Assembly: GCF_021545845.1 (NCBI RefSeq)
Contig: NZ_CP088923.1
Coordinates: 558,001-622,000, forward strand
DNA length: 64,000 nt
Direction: 5' to 3'
Source of the DNA: Rhodanobacter thiooxydans
GTDB taxonomy: Bacteria; Pseudomonadota; Gammaproteobacteria; Xanthomonadales; Rhodanobacteraceae
Positions 35,021 to 45,421 of the stretch are shown here, piece by piece. The notes under the pieces are model-generated. The model did not search any database. It had not been told where the DNA came from and saw nothing but the letters and a program-made list of their open reading frames with translations. The number at the start of each line of letters is the position of its first letter. Positions within the stretch are counted from its first letter, which is position 1. The position numbers and the translations under genes were made by a program.

Positions 35021-38000
35021 ATGAACCTCTCCGGCACCTTTATCCGTCGCCCGATCGGCACCTCGCTGCTGGCGATCGGCCTGTTCGTGGCCGGCACGAT
35101 CTGCTACTTCCTGCTCGGCGTGGCGGCGCTGCCGAACATGCAGTTCCCGGCGATCTTCGTGCAGGCCAGTCAGGCCGGCGCGGACGCCAGCACCATGGCG
35201 TCGACCGTGGCTGCGCCGCTGGAACGGCACCTGGGCCAGGTGCCCGGCATCGAGACCATGCGCTCGTCCAGCTCCGAGGGGCGCAGCTTCGTCTTCATGC
35301 TGTTCCGCACCGGCACCGACCTGGATGCCGCCGCACGCGACGTGCAGGCCGCGATCAATGCGGCCGCGCCGGACCTGCCCAGCGGCTTGAGCGCCGCGCC
35401 GAGCTACCAGAAGGCGAACCCGAACGATGACCCGATCATCGCCCTGGCGCTGACCTCGGACACGCAGTCGGCGGCCGACCTGTACAACCTGTCCGACACC
35501 CTACTGGCGCAGCGGCTGCGCCAGCTGCCCGGGGTGTCCTCGGTGGAGATCGCCGGCGCGGCCACGCCGGCGATCCGCGTCGACGTGAACCTGCGCGCAC
35601 TGAACGCGATGGGGCTGTCGCCCGACCAGCTGCGCAACGCGCTGGGCGCGGCCAACGTGACTTCGCCCGAAGGCTTCCTGTCCAACGGCGCCAGCACCAT
35701 GGCGATCAGCGCCACCGCCCAGTTGCACAGCGCGGAGGACTTCGCCCAGCTGGTCATCGCCAGCCGCAACGGCACGCCGGTGCGGCTGTCCGACGTGGCC
35801 AGGGTCTACGCCGGCCAGCAGGACGCCTACCAGGCGGCCTGGTTCCACGGCAAGCCGGCCGTGCTGATGTACGTCTACAAGAAGGCCGACGCGAACATCA
35901 TCGCCACCGTCGACCTGGTCAAGGAGCAGCTGCCGGCGCTGCGCAGCTACCTGCCGCCGGCTACCGCGCTGACCCCGTTCTTCGACGGCACGCCGACCAT
36001 CCGCGCCTCGCTGCACGAGGTGCAGGCCACGCTGCTGATCTCGCTGGCGATGGTGGTGCTGGTGATGGCGCTGTTCCTGCGCCGGCTGGCGCCCACCCTG
36101 ATCGCCGCGGTGGCCGTGCCGCTGTCGCTGGCCGGCGCATTCGTGGTGATGTATGTGCTCGGCTACACGCTGAACAACCTCACCCTGCTGGCGCTGGTGA
36201 TCGCGATCGGCTTCGTGGTGGACGACGCGATCGTGGTGATCGAGAACGTCATCCGCCACCTCGACGCGGGCATGTCGCGGCTGCAGGCCACCCTGGCCGG
36301 CGCGCGCGAGATCGGCTTCACCATCGTCTCGATCACCGCCTCGCTGATCGCGGTGTTCATTCCGCTGCTGTTCGCCGGCGGCATCACCGGCATGTTCATG
36401 CACGAGTTCTCGGTGACCCTGGTGGCGGCGATCGTGGTCTCGGCGCTGGTCTCGCTGACCCTGACGCCGGCGCTGTGCGGGCGCTTCCTCGGTGGCCATG
36501 CGGCGAAGGAGCAGGCGCCACCGTCGCGGCTCGCCCGCGCGCTGGACGGTTTCCATGCCGGCATGCTGCGCATCTACACCCGTGCGCTGGATTTTTCGCT
36601 GCGTCACGCGCTGGCGTTCTCGCTGACCCCGCTGGCGCTGATCGTGGCCACCTTCTACCTGTTCGGCGTGGTCAAGGCCGGTCTGTTTCCCGCGCAGGAC
36701 ACCGGCCTGATCTGGGGCCGCGCCAGCTCCAGCGCCACCGTCTCGTTCGCCGAAAGCCGGCAGCGGCTGGAACGGCTCACCGCGATGCTGATGGCCGACC
36801 CCGACGTCGCCACCGTGGGCTCGCGCCTGGGCAGCAGCCGGCAGGGCACCAGCGGCTCGTTCAACATCGACCTGAAGACCCGCGCCGACGGTCGCCATGA
36901 CGACACCTTCGCGGTGCTCGCGCGGCTCAGCGCCAAGGCGGCCAACTATCCGGATCTCAACCTGCGCCTGCGCCCGGTGCAGGACCTGCCCAGCGGCGGC
37001 GGTGGCGGCACCAGCCAGGGCGCGCAGTACCGGGTCTCGCTGCAGGGCAACGACCTGGCCAGCCTGCAGCAGTGGCTGCCGAAACTGCAGGCCGAGCTGA
37101 AGAAGAACCCCAAGCTGCGTGACGTCGGCACCGACGTCGACGAGGCCGGCCTGCGCCAGAACATCGTGATCGACCGCGACAAGGCCGCACGGCTCGGCGT
37201 GTCGATCGGCAGCATCGACGGCGCGCTGTACGACGCCTTCGGCCAGCGCCAGGTGTCCACCATCTACTCGGACATCAACCAGTATCAGGTGGTGGTCAAC
37301 GCGCTGCCCGCGCAGACCGCCACGCCCGAAGCACTCAACCGCATCTACGTGCGCTCCAGCAGTGGCCGCATGATCCCGATCACCGCGTTCGCCAAGCAGC
37401 AGCCGGGGCTGGCGCCCTCGCAGATCACCCACGAAAACCAGTACACCACGATGGATCTCAGCTTCAACCTCGCGCCGGACGTGAGCATGGGCGAGGCGAT
37501 GGCGGTGATCCAGGCCACCGTGCAGAACATGCGCATGCCCGGCGACATCCGGGTGCAGATGGGCAACGACTTCCGCCGCTTCCAGCAGTCGCAGAGCGGC
37601 ATGGGCTGGCTGATTCTCGCCGCCGTGATCACCGTCTACATCGTGCTCGGCATGCTGTACGAGAACCTGATCCATCCCGTCACCATCCTGTCCACCCTGC
37701 CGGCCGCCGGCGTCGGCGCGCTGCTGGCGCTGTGGCTGACCGGCACCGAGCTGTCGGTGGTGGCGCAGATCGCGCTGGTGCTGCTGATCGGCATCGTCAA
37801 GAAGAATGCGATCATGATGATCGACTTCGCCCTGGTCGCCCAGCGCGAACACGGCAAGAGTCCGCTGGAAGCAGCGCGCGAGGCGTGCACCGTGCGCTTC
37901 CGCCCGATCATGATGACCACCATGGTCGCCATCCTCGCCGCCCTGCCGATCGCCATCGGTCTCGGCGAAGGCAGCGAACTGCGCCGCCCGCTCGGCATCG

Positions 38001-38158
38001 CCCTGATCGGCGGCCTGCTGATCTCGCAGAGCCTCACCTTGCTCAGCACCCCGGCGCTGTACGTGATCTTCTCGTGCGTGGCCGAACGCAGAAGGGCGTG
38101 GTGGATGCGGCGGCAAGGGCGCAAGGCGGCACGGCGGAGGCAGTTGGCTGGGGCGTAG
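35021..38158 (+). CDS. RND multidrug efflux permease, MdtC/MuxC-like
   Basis: 1045 aa, second RND subunit. It carries GFVVDDAIVVIEN in the fourth helix, an N-terminal FIRRPIGTSLL and a late LVLLIGIVKKNAIMMIDFA. It is distinct in sequence from the preceding permease, which fits heteromeric MdtB/MdtC pairs rather than a recent duplication. ATG 35021 was chosen as it immediately precedes the conserved start; a 14-residue longer frame start exists. It is separated from the first permease by the tandem-repeat region, which may uncouple expression. Confidence 0.93.
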   Translation: MNLSGTFIRRPIGTSLLAIGLFVAGTICYFLLGVAALPNMQFPAIFVQASQAGADASTMASTVAAPLERHLGQVPGIETMRSSSSEGRSFVFMLFRTGTDLDAAARDVQAAINAAAPDLPSGLSAAPSYQKANPNDDPIIALALTSDTQSAADLYNLSDTLLAQRLRQLPGVSSVEIAGAATPAIRVDVNLRALNAMGLSPDQLRNALGAANVTSPEGFLSNGASTMAISATAQLHSAEDFAQLVIASRNGTPVRLSDVARVYAGQQDAYQAAWFHGKPAVLMYVYKKADANIIATVDLVKEQLPALRSYLPPATALTPFFDGTPTIRASLHEVQATLLISLAMVVLVMALFLRRLAPTLIAAVAVPLSLAGAFVVMYVLGYTLNNLTLLALVIAIGFVVDDAIVVIENVIRHLDAGMSRLQATLAGAREIGFTIVSITASLIAVFIPLLFAGGITGMFMHEFSVTLVAAIVVSALVSLTLTPALCGRFLGGHAAKEQAPPSRLARALDGFHAGMLRIYTRALDFSLRHALAFSLTPLALIVATFYLFGVVKAGLFPAQDTGLIWGRASSSATVSFAESRQRLERLTAMLMADPDVATVGSRLGSSRQGTSGSFNIDLKTRADGRHDDTFAVLARLSAKAANYPDLNLRLRPVQDLPSGGGGGTSQGAQYRVSLQGNDLASLQQWLPKLQAELKKNPKLRDVGTDVDEAGLRQNIVIDRDKAARLGVSIGSIDGALYDAFGQRQVSTIYSDINQYQVVVNALPAQTATPEALNRIYVRSSSGRMIPITAFAKQQPGLAPSQITHENQYTTMDLSFNLAPDVSMGEAMAVIQATVQNMRMPGDIRVQMGNDFRRFQQSQSGMGWLILAAVITVYIVLGMLYENLIHPVTILSTLPAAGVGALLALWLTGTELSVVAQIALVLLIGIVKKNAIMMIDFALVAQREHGKSPLEAAREACTVRFRPIMMTTMVAILAALPIAIGLGEGSELRRPLGIALIGGLLISQSLTLLSTPALYVIFSCVAERRRAWWMRRQGRKAARRRQLAGA

Positions 38159-38351
38159 TTCCACTTGTCGCGAATGCAGCAAACGGATGCGACACCCATT
38201 TCATCAATCGTTTGCTGCTGAAACCCGTAAAAATTCCGCCCCCTCGGGTACCCCTAAGAGGATCGCTCTCCGGGGTCAACCATACACAATGACCACGTTT
38301 TCCGTCCGTGCGGTAGCGAGCATGGGCGGTTGCTTGTCTCACGTTCACGCT

Positions 38352-41300
38352 TTTCTGAGCTGCCTGCGCGGCAGCGAACTTGCGGCATGGCGATTATGTG
38401 CGGCATGTCGATTTCTGAGCTGCCTGCGCGGCAGCGAACTGTTTCAGCCGGCGATCCCTTCGTTTCGGCTTTTTCTGAGCTGCCTGCGCGGCAGCGAACC
38501 AGCGCAGGGTTTCGAGCTTTCGCGGGTGACGTTTCTGAGCTGCCTGCGCGGCAGCGAACCCGACCCAGCTTGACGTGGACGTGGGCTACTCTTTCTGAGC
38601 TGCCTGCGCGGCAGCGAACGATGACTGGCGCCAGCGCGCCGGCCTGAACTGTTTCTGAGCTGCCTGCGCGGCAGCGAACATGTAGGCGAGCACGTCGGCG
38701 CGCAGCAGTACTTTCTGAGCTGCCTGCGCGGCAGCGAACGAAGGTTTGGGCTCTCGTCTCGTTCCTGATCTTTTCTGAGCTGCCTGCGCGGCAGCGAACC
38801 TGCACCACGCGCTGGCTGGGCACGTCGGCCTTTTCTGAGCTGCCTGCGCGGCAGCGAACATGCCAATCCCCACCTCCACCGCGCCGGACAATTTCTGAGC
38901 TGCCTGCGCGGCAGCGAACGCGATGCTCGAAGCGCACAACCCGTTCCCCGAATTTCTGAGCTGCCTGCGCGGCAGCGAACGCCGATGGAAGCGGGTGCTG
39001 GGTAGGCAGAGATTTCTGAGCTGCCTGCGCGGCAGCGAACAACCAGAGCGTCGAATACCCCGGCTTCTACAATTTCTGAGCTGCCTGCGCGGCAGCGAAC
39101 GGAAGGGTTCTTGCCGATGACAACTTTCACCTTTTCTGAGCTGCCTGCGCGGCAGCGAACAAGAATTGGCACCGCGAGGGCGCCGCCTACATTTTCTGAG
39201 CTGCCTGCGCGGCAGCGAACCAGCTCGTCGAGCAGCTCCGGGTGGCCGGTCATTTCTGAGCTGCCTGCGCGGCAGCGAACGAGCCCCAGCGCGGCCTTGG
39301 CCAACGCCCATCTTTCTGAGCTGCCTGCGCGGCAGCGAACTGCCCCTGCTGCAACCGAACCTTCTCCCAGCTTTTCTGAGCTGCCTGCGCGGCAGCGAAC
39401 AAACCCGCCGTCGGCGGTCCCGCGCGCGTGCTTTTCTGAGCTGCCTGCGCGGCAGCGAACAAGGCGCAGCGCCTGGCTGGTCAGCTCGACATTTTCTGAG
39501 CTGCCTGCGCGGCAGCGAACGGTCGTACATCGCCATCAGTTTGGCGTTCTGCTTTCTGAGCTGCCTGCGCGGCAGCGAACATTCCGTTGTCGTCCGGCAG
39601 CAATGTGCCGGTTTTCTGAGCTGCCTGCGCGGCAGCGAACCGCATCAAGGCCGGCGTGGCGGATCTGCGCATTTTCTGAGCTGCCTGCGCGGCAGCGAAC
39701 GCGGTCGGTGCCGCGCAGGGTGGCCTCCATCATTTCTGAGCTGCCTGCGCGGCAGCGAACGTCTGCATCGGTTCGCGCGGGTCGGTGCCCTTTTTCTGAG
39801 CTGCCTGCGCGGCAGCGAACATCACGCCGCTGCGCCGAGTGGCAACGATGAGATTTCTGAGCTGCCTGCGCGGCAGCGAACTTCGCTTGCCGGATGTTGA
39901 CGCCGCTCACCATTTTCTGAGCTGCCTGCGCGGCAGCGAACCGATGCGCACGACGCCGCTGCCGGGGTCGACCTTTCTGAGCTGCCTGCGCGGCAGCGAA
40001 CTCGGCCAAGGTCATCGCCCACGTCGACGGCATTTTCTGAGCTGCCTGCGCGGCAGCGAACGACAAGCCTGGCGCCCGCGAGCTGGCCCAGGTTTTCTGA
40101 GCTGCCTGCGCGGCAGCGAACCTGGGCGCTACGAGGTGTTGCAGGAGGTCGGTTTTCTGAGCTGCCTGCGCGGCAGCGAACATTCGCCTGATCGCCGCGC
40201 TCAAGGCGGGCCATTTCTGAGCTGCCTGCGCGGCAGCGAACGCCGTTACCCACCACGCACGCCTCGAACGTCATTTCTGAGCTGCCTGCGCGGCAGCGAA
40301 CCGTAGGTTGCCCACGGGTATCCGCATGGGTGCTTTCTGAGCTGCCTGCGCGGCAGCGAACGTCGAGGATGGATGCGCCCTCGACTGCTTCCTTTTCTGA
40401 GCTGCCTGCGCGGCAGCGAACATCCACATCCACCGCCTGCGCTGGTTGGGCGATTTCTGAGCTGCCTGCGCGGCAGCGAACTGTACGCCAGCGCGGAGAC
40501 GGCGAAGTCTGCGTTTCTGAGCTGCCTGCGCGGCAGCGAACTCGGCATCGCACAGGTCGGCATCGCACAGGTTTTTCTGAGCTGCCTGCGCGGCAGCGAA
40601 CGTACTGGTGACCGCAGCCGGCACGCTGGTCACTTTCTGAGCTGCCTGCGCGGCAGCGAACGAGCTGGCAGCTGGACGGCGACACGGCGGTGCTTTCTGA
40701 GCTGCCTGCGCGGCAGCGAACAAGGTGCGCGTACCGCTGTGGATGCGTTGTATTTTCTGAGCTGCCTGCGCGGCAGCGAACGGGAAGCGGTCGTCGGCCA
40801 GGTGCTGCTGCGTTTTCTGAGCTGCCTGCGCGGCAGCGAACCGCCACCTGCTGATCGTGCTGGCGTGCGTGCTTTTCTGAGCTGCCTGCGCGGCAGCGAA
40901 CGTGAAACACGCGCTCTAGGGAGCGCTTGAACTTTTCTGAGCTGCCTGCGCGGCAGCGAACGATGCGCCGGATCATCGTGTCGGACAGTGCTCTTTCTGA
41001 GCTGCCTGCGCGGCAGCGAACTCGCGCCAGCTCGTCGTCACCTCCGACACCGATTTCTGAGCTGCCTGCGCGGCAGCGAACCGCGTCACCATCCGCTGGC
41101 GTGCCGGCATCAATTTCTGAGCTGCCTGCGCGGCAGCGAACTTCTCGCGCATGTGAGTACGAATCCCCGCGAATTTCTGAGCTGCCTGCGCGGCAGCGAA
41201 CGCTCGACGCGACGTTCTCCATTCGGCAGCAATTTTCTGAGCTGCCTGCGCGGCAGCGAACTAGTCGGTATTCAGCACCAGCGTCTTGGGCGTTTTCTGA

Positions 41301-42701
41301 GCTGCCTGCGCGGCAGCGAACCTCGACCTTGCGGCCGCGGCTGGCGGCGACGTTTTCTGAGCTGCCTGCGCGGCAGCGAACGCGACCATCGGCCTATGCA
41401 AGTGGCACCACCATTTCTGAGCTGCCTGCGCGGCAGCGAACTCGATCTGCTGGATTACGCCGATTTTTGGGACTTTCTGAGCTGCCTGCGCGGCAGCGAA
41501 CGTCCACCTTAGCGCCGTTGTGCCGCACCTTCGTTTCTGAGCTGCCTGCGCGGCAGCGAACGCCTCACTCATGATCGCCGCCACGTTGATGATTTTCTGA
41601 GCTGCCTGCGCGGCAGCGAACACGGCGTTCAACAGCCCCCAGACCGTGCCCTTTTTCTGAGCTGCCTGCGCGGCAGCGAACTCGCAGTCGGCGATCATCT
41701 GGGCGATCAGCTTTTTCTGAGCTGCCTGCGCGGCAGCGAACCCGCCGATGACGCCGTGCAGATAGATGGTGGCTTTCTGAGCTGCCTGCGCGGCAGCGAA
41801 CATCCAGCGCGAGGAGCCACGGCCCTTGTGCGTTTTCTGAGCTGCCTGCGCGGCAGCGAACAACGACCCATGCGGCCCGCTGGGTACCATCGTTTTCTGA
41901 GCTGCCTGCGCGGCAGCGAACAACCAGAGCGTCGAATACCCCGGTTTCTACAATTTCTGAGCTGCCTGCGCGGCAGCGAACGCGTTCGACTGGGAATCGT
42001 ACCGGGGCAAGGCTTTCTGAGCTGCCTGCGCGGCAGCGAACTACCAGCAGACCGTCAGCAGCGCCAAGCAACTTTTCTGAGCTGCCTGCGCGGCAGCGAA
42101 CGCCATGGACCGCTTCCGCGAGTGCGGCACGGTTTTCTGAGCTGCCTGCGCGGCAGCGAACGCGTGGTCGCAGGCGGGCGTGGCGACGGTACCTTTCTGA
42201 GCTGCCTGCGCGGCAGCGAACCTGCATCGCACGATTGAATGCGGTTCGATCGATTTCTGAGCTGCCTGCGCGGCAGCGAACGCCGCAAGCACCTGCGCAT
42301 CGAGCTGGTCGACTTTCTGAGCTGCCTGCGCGGCAGCGAACGCACCATGGGCCTACCTTCCGGCGCACGGGTTTTTCTGAGCTGCCTGCGCGGCAGCGAA
42401 CGCCTTGTCGAAACCGATGTTCTGCAGCCCCTCTTTCTGAGCTGCCTGCGCGGCAGCGAACGGCTGCATTGGTGAATATCTGGACACCAATCATTTCTGA
42501 GCTGCCTGCGCGGCAGCGAACCCCAGGCACAGGCCTAGGTCTTCGTTTTTGCATTTCTGAGCTGCCTGCGCGGCAGCGAACGGTGCGAAGTCGCCGCTGG
42601 CGACCTCGACGAATTTCTGAGCTGCCTGCGCGGCAGCGAACGTGATCATGAAGATGATCAGCAGAACCAGCATTTTCTGAGCTGCCTGCGCGGCAGCGAA
42701 C
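38352..42701 (-). CRISPR. Type I-F CRISPR array: 73 repeats, 72 spacers
   Basis: The 28-bp repeat, read on the minus strand, begins GTTCGCTGCC and ends GCAGGCAGCTCAGAAA, matching the type I-F consensus with its internal stem CTGCC/GGCAG. All 73 copies read appear identical. Spacers are 32 bp except two of 33 bp (38920-38952 and 39821-39853). Orientation follows the I-F repeat and the cas operon: transcription is leftward, so spacers near 42.7 kb are the youngest. Uniform repeats at both ends suggest an active array with little decay. Open frames in this stretch are artefacts of the 60-bp period. Confidence 0.98.
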
Positions 42702-42746
42702 GAGGCACTTATGTAGCTAAGTATTTAGCTAACCGCCGGTAAGTGC
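42702..42746 (-). promoter_or_regulatory. CRISPR leader with nested dyads
   Basis: The leader lies between the cas-operon terminator and the first repeat. It holds an outer inverted pair GCACTTA (42705-42711) / TAAGTGC (42740-42746) around an inner pair TAGCTAA (42714-42720) / TTAGCTA (42725-42731). It is markedly AT-rich. These may be sites for integration factors or the array promoter, but I cannot assign them more closely. Confidence 0.65.
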
Positions 42747-42780
42747 AAAAAAGAGGCCAGCTCCCCAATTGGAAAGCTGG
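42747..42780 (-). terminator. Intrinsic terminator of the cas operon
   Basis: On the minus strand CCAGCT...AGCTGG arms (42757-42780, with an inner CCAATTGG core) are followed by CCTCTTTTTT (six T at 42747-42752). It separates cas6f transcription from the leader. Confidence 0.8.
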
Positions 42781-42830
42781 CTTGTAAGTGTTTGAGTTTT
42801 AACGGGCGACTGATGCTGGTCAGAAAAGGG

Positions 42831-43397
42831 TCAAAACCACGGGATGGTGGTGGCTCCGCCAAAGCCGTAGCTGTTGAAGTTGCCGGGAGTGACTTGTGGC
42901 TGCAGTGGACCCATGGCGACGAAGAGGCAGAAGGGTTGCCCCGTACTGCGGCTGTGCAGGTGTACGTAGGGCAGCTTGGGGCGGCGTTCCATGCTGGCTG
43001 GAATGGCGGCCTGGGCCTGTTCTGCGGTCTCGCTCTTGCGATGCATGCGCCGGCGCCGCAGGCGCTCGGCACTAGTCTTGAACTGCTTGCGCTGCACGGT
43101 GCGGTGCGGTGCACCAGCAGGCGCGGCGGCGAGACTGTCGGTGCGGACGTGGTCGCGCATGCCTTTCAGCCAATCCGTGGCCAGCAGCTGTTGCAGGTCG
43201 GTTTCGCTGCCGTGCAGGCGTAACGTGGTGCCCAGTGTACGCGGGTTCAGACCGTAGCCGGGGAAGCTGATGCCGATGCCGTCGCGATGCTGGTGCACCA
43301 GGGCGATATGCAGGTGGTCGTACAACGCCCCGAGCAGTTGCGCGGGTCCGGATTCGGGGTCGGGGATGACCCGGATATCGATGTAGTGCGTGGTCAT
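42831..43397 (-). CDS. cas6f: CRISPR endoribonuclease Cas6f (Csy4)
   Basis: 188 aa. It cuts pre-crRNA at the base of the repeat stem and stays on the 3' handle in the I-F Cascade complex. LHIALVHQHRDGIGISFP aligns with the Csy4 region containing the catalytic histidine (His29 in Pseudomonas), and the C-terminus NSYGFGGATTIPWF matches the conserved Csy4 ending. The Arg-rich helix (ERLRRRRMHRK) is the RNA-binding helix. It begins 4 bp after csy3 and is the last gene before the array. Confidence 0.95.
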   Translation of the reverse strand: MTTHYIDIRVIPDPESGPAQLLGALYDHLHIALVHQHRDGIGISFPGYGLNPRTLGTTLRLHGSETDLQQLLATDWLKGMRDHVRTDSLAAAPAGAPHRTVQRKQFKTSAERLRRRRMHRKSETAEQAQAAIPASMERRPKLPYVHLHSRSTGQPFCLFVAMGPLQPQVTPGNFNSYGFGGATTIPWF

Positions 43398-43401
43398 GGC
43401 G

Positions 43402-44427
43402 TCAGTTCGCTTCGCCGAACACGCCGCCACGGATGAGGGTGGCGATTACGAAATGCTGCTGGTCGGGCTCGGGTGCCTTGTCCTTGATGATCCAGTTGTC
43501 GAGAAGGTTGTAGAAGTCAGTCTTTTCCCTGGGCTGACGATATGCCTTGCCCTGGGTGGTGACCGAGCCGTAGGGCTCGATGGCGATGGGGCCGTTCGCG
43601 GCCGCTTCGGGATACCAGGTGTCGATGGTGCGCAGGGCGTTGCCGATCTTCTGCGAGTGGATGGCGGCTACGTCATCGACGTCGTACAGCGTTTTGCTCT
43701 TGTCGCCACGACCGCGGTCCAGGATCAGTTCCTGCGAGGGGAACACCTCCTGTCCGGCGCCGATGCGCACGAAGGCGGTGACCTGCAACAGCACATGGCT
43801 ATTGCCGGCAAGGCCGTCGGCGATGAGCGCCGCCAGCTCGGACAGCGACTTGGCCTCTGCGGAAGGTGCCTTGAGGTCGAGCAGCGAATGGGCAAGTGCA
43901 TCGAAGGTCCAACGGGTCTTTGCCTGTCCATTCTCGACATGGGCCACGGTTACCTCCACCTGTTCGGCGCCGATACGGTTGCGCCACAGGAAGCGGCCGT
44001 TGGCGAGGTTGGCGGCATAGCGATTGGCCAATTCGGCAAAGCCGTTCTGTTGGACGTAGCCGGCCACGGTGGCCAGCAGCTTCTGCCGGTAGGCGGCGTC
44101 GTTGCAGGCGGAGGGCTGGCCGGTGCCGGCCAGCACGCGCAGGGTGAACTGCACCTTCAGCGTGTCCGCATCGGCGGGCAGGGTGGCTACGTCCACGGTT
44201 TGCAGGTTGGGGTTCTGGATGTCGGCGTCCAGTTTGGCCGGGTCCGTTGCACCACCTTTCAGGCGGTTGGAGATGGTGCCGCGCACGGATTTTTCGCGCA
44301 GCGTGATCGGAGCCCAATTTTGCGACTCGCCGCGCGCGGCCCAGGTGCCGCCGGACAACAGGGCATCGGAAGGGTCGAGCTTGCGCTCGAAGGCGAGGAC
44401 GGAAGCGGTCTTGATTTCATTGGCCAT
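43402..44427 (-). CDS. cas7f: Type I-F Cascade backbone Cas7f (Csy3)
   Basis: 341 aa. Six copies normally coat the crRNA spacer. The N-terminal [20 protein letters not shown] and the mid-region [15 protein letters not shown] are typical of Csy3. The start is ATG 44427, preceded by AAGGAA; an in-frame longer open frame has no family sequence. It lies 19 bp after csy2 and 4 bp before cas6f. Confidence 0.95.
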   Translation of the reverse strand: MANEIKTASVLAFERKLDPSDALLSGGTWAARGESQNWAPITLREKSVRGTISNRLKGGATDPAKLDADIQNPNLQTVDVATLPADADTLKVQFTLRVLAGTGQPSACNDAAYRQKLLATVAGYVQQNGFAELANRYAANLANGRFLWRNRIGAEQVEVTVAHVENGQAKTRWTFDALAHSLLDLKAPSAEAKSLSELAALIADGLAGNSHVLLQVTAFVRIGAGQEVFPSQELILDRGRGDKSKTLYDVDDVAAIHSQKIGNALRTIDTWYPEAAANGPIAIEPYGSVTTQGKAYRQPREKTDFYNLLDNWIIKDKAPEPDQQHFVIATLIRGGVFGEAN

Positions 44428-44446
44428 GATGGAATTCCTTGTCGTG

Positions 44447-45421
44447 TCAGAGTGTGGTGTCGGCGGAGCGATAGTCGTTGCGGCAGCGATACAGGCCCTC
44501 GTCGGGGCGGTTGTCGGCGTACCAGAGCAGGTCTTGCGGTGCGCGCAGGCGGTGCGGGCCGATCCATTCGCCCATGGAGTACAGGCTTTCGACGAAGCGG
44601 AAGGGCGTGGTGGCGTCGCGCGCATGGTCCACGCTGCCCGCAGCGTGCAGCTCGCCCAGGGCACCGTAGCCAACCGGGATGGGTATCACCCAACCGAAGC
44701 CTTTCTTGCGGTCGTGTTGCCAGGCGCCTTTGCCGTCATCCGCCTTGCTGTCGTAATGCCAATTGATGCGCGAGAGCGAAAGCCACGCATCGAGGCGGGT
44801 GGCTTGAGGCGAATGCTTGCGCAACTCGTCCAGGCGGCTATCGACCAGGTCGTCGCGGGCCACCAATGCCGAGCCCGGCAGCAGGCGGGCGCGCAGCTTG
44901 CGGAACTCCCTGGCCTGGTCGTCGCTGTCGCCGGTGAAGTCGGCCAGCCATGGGCGACGACTCGAAGCCTGCGCCTGCGGGGCTGGTAGCAGCGTGCCAC
45001 CGGCGATACGCATGCCCTGCAGCAGGTCGAGGATGGCGTCCAGCTCGCGCCGCTGCTCGTCCTGGCCCCATGCCCCGGCATTTACCGCCAGCACCAGACT
45101 GAGGTCGAGATGGATGCGTCCTTCCTCGACGATGGCGGCGGTGCCACCGTCCTTGCCCACCGGATTGCGGGTGAGACGGAAGCTTTTGACGAAGCCGCCC
45201 TCGGTGGTCTGCTCCCGGCGGTCGTGGCAGACCACGCCCACGGCACCGAACTCCAGATCCAGCCCGGCCGCACGGGTCTTGCGTTCCAGCGCCCACATCA
45301 GCCCGAGAAAGGCGGTGATGGACGGGAAGCCGTGGGTCAGTGGGCTGGAGACGGCGTTGGCGTTGTGCACCTTGAGGTGCGGCAACACCAGCAGATGGGT
45401 GAAATGCGGGAGAGTATTCAT
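44447..45421 (-). CDS. cas5f: Type I-F Cascade subunit Cas5f (Csy2)
   Basis: 324 aa. It binds the 5' handle of the crRNA together with Cas8f. The N-terminal [20 protein letters not shown] and [19 protein letters not shown] are characteristic of Csy2, where the fold begins with a Cas5-type strand and the HGFP turn. Its ATG overlaps the csy1 stop by 4 bp, indicating translational coupling. Confidence 0.94.
   Translation of the reverse strand: MNTLPHFTHLLVLPHLKVHNANAVSSPLTHGFPSITAFLGLMWALERKTRAAGLDLEFGAVGVVCHDRREQTTEGGFVKSFRLTRNPVGKDGGTAAIVEEGRIHLDLSLVLAVNAGAWGQDEQRRELDAILDLLQGMRIAGGTLLPAPQAQASSRRPWLADFTGDSDDQAREFRKLRARLLPGSALVARDDLVDSRLDELRKHSPQATRLDAWLSLSRINWHYDSKADDGKGAWQHDRKKGFGWVIPIPVGYGALGELHAAGSVDHARDATTPFRFVESLYSMGEWIGPHRLRAPQDLLWYADNRPDEGLYRCRNDYRSADTTL

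Noticed and set aside
34449..35024. Open frames across the 125-bp tandem repeat
   Set aside because: They repeat the same peptide because of the DNA repeat, have no ribosome site and lie between two permease genes.
38254..42673. Many long open frames with repeated motifs such as VRCRAGSSE, FAAAQAAQK or FLSCLRGSE
   Set aside because: They arise because the CRISPR unit is 60 bp, a multiple of three, so repeats stay in frame on both strands. They are not proteins.
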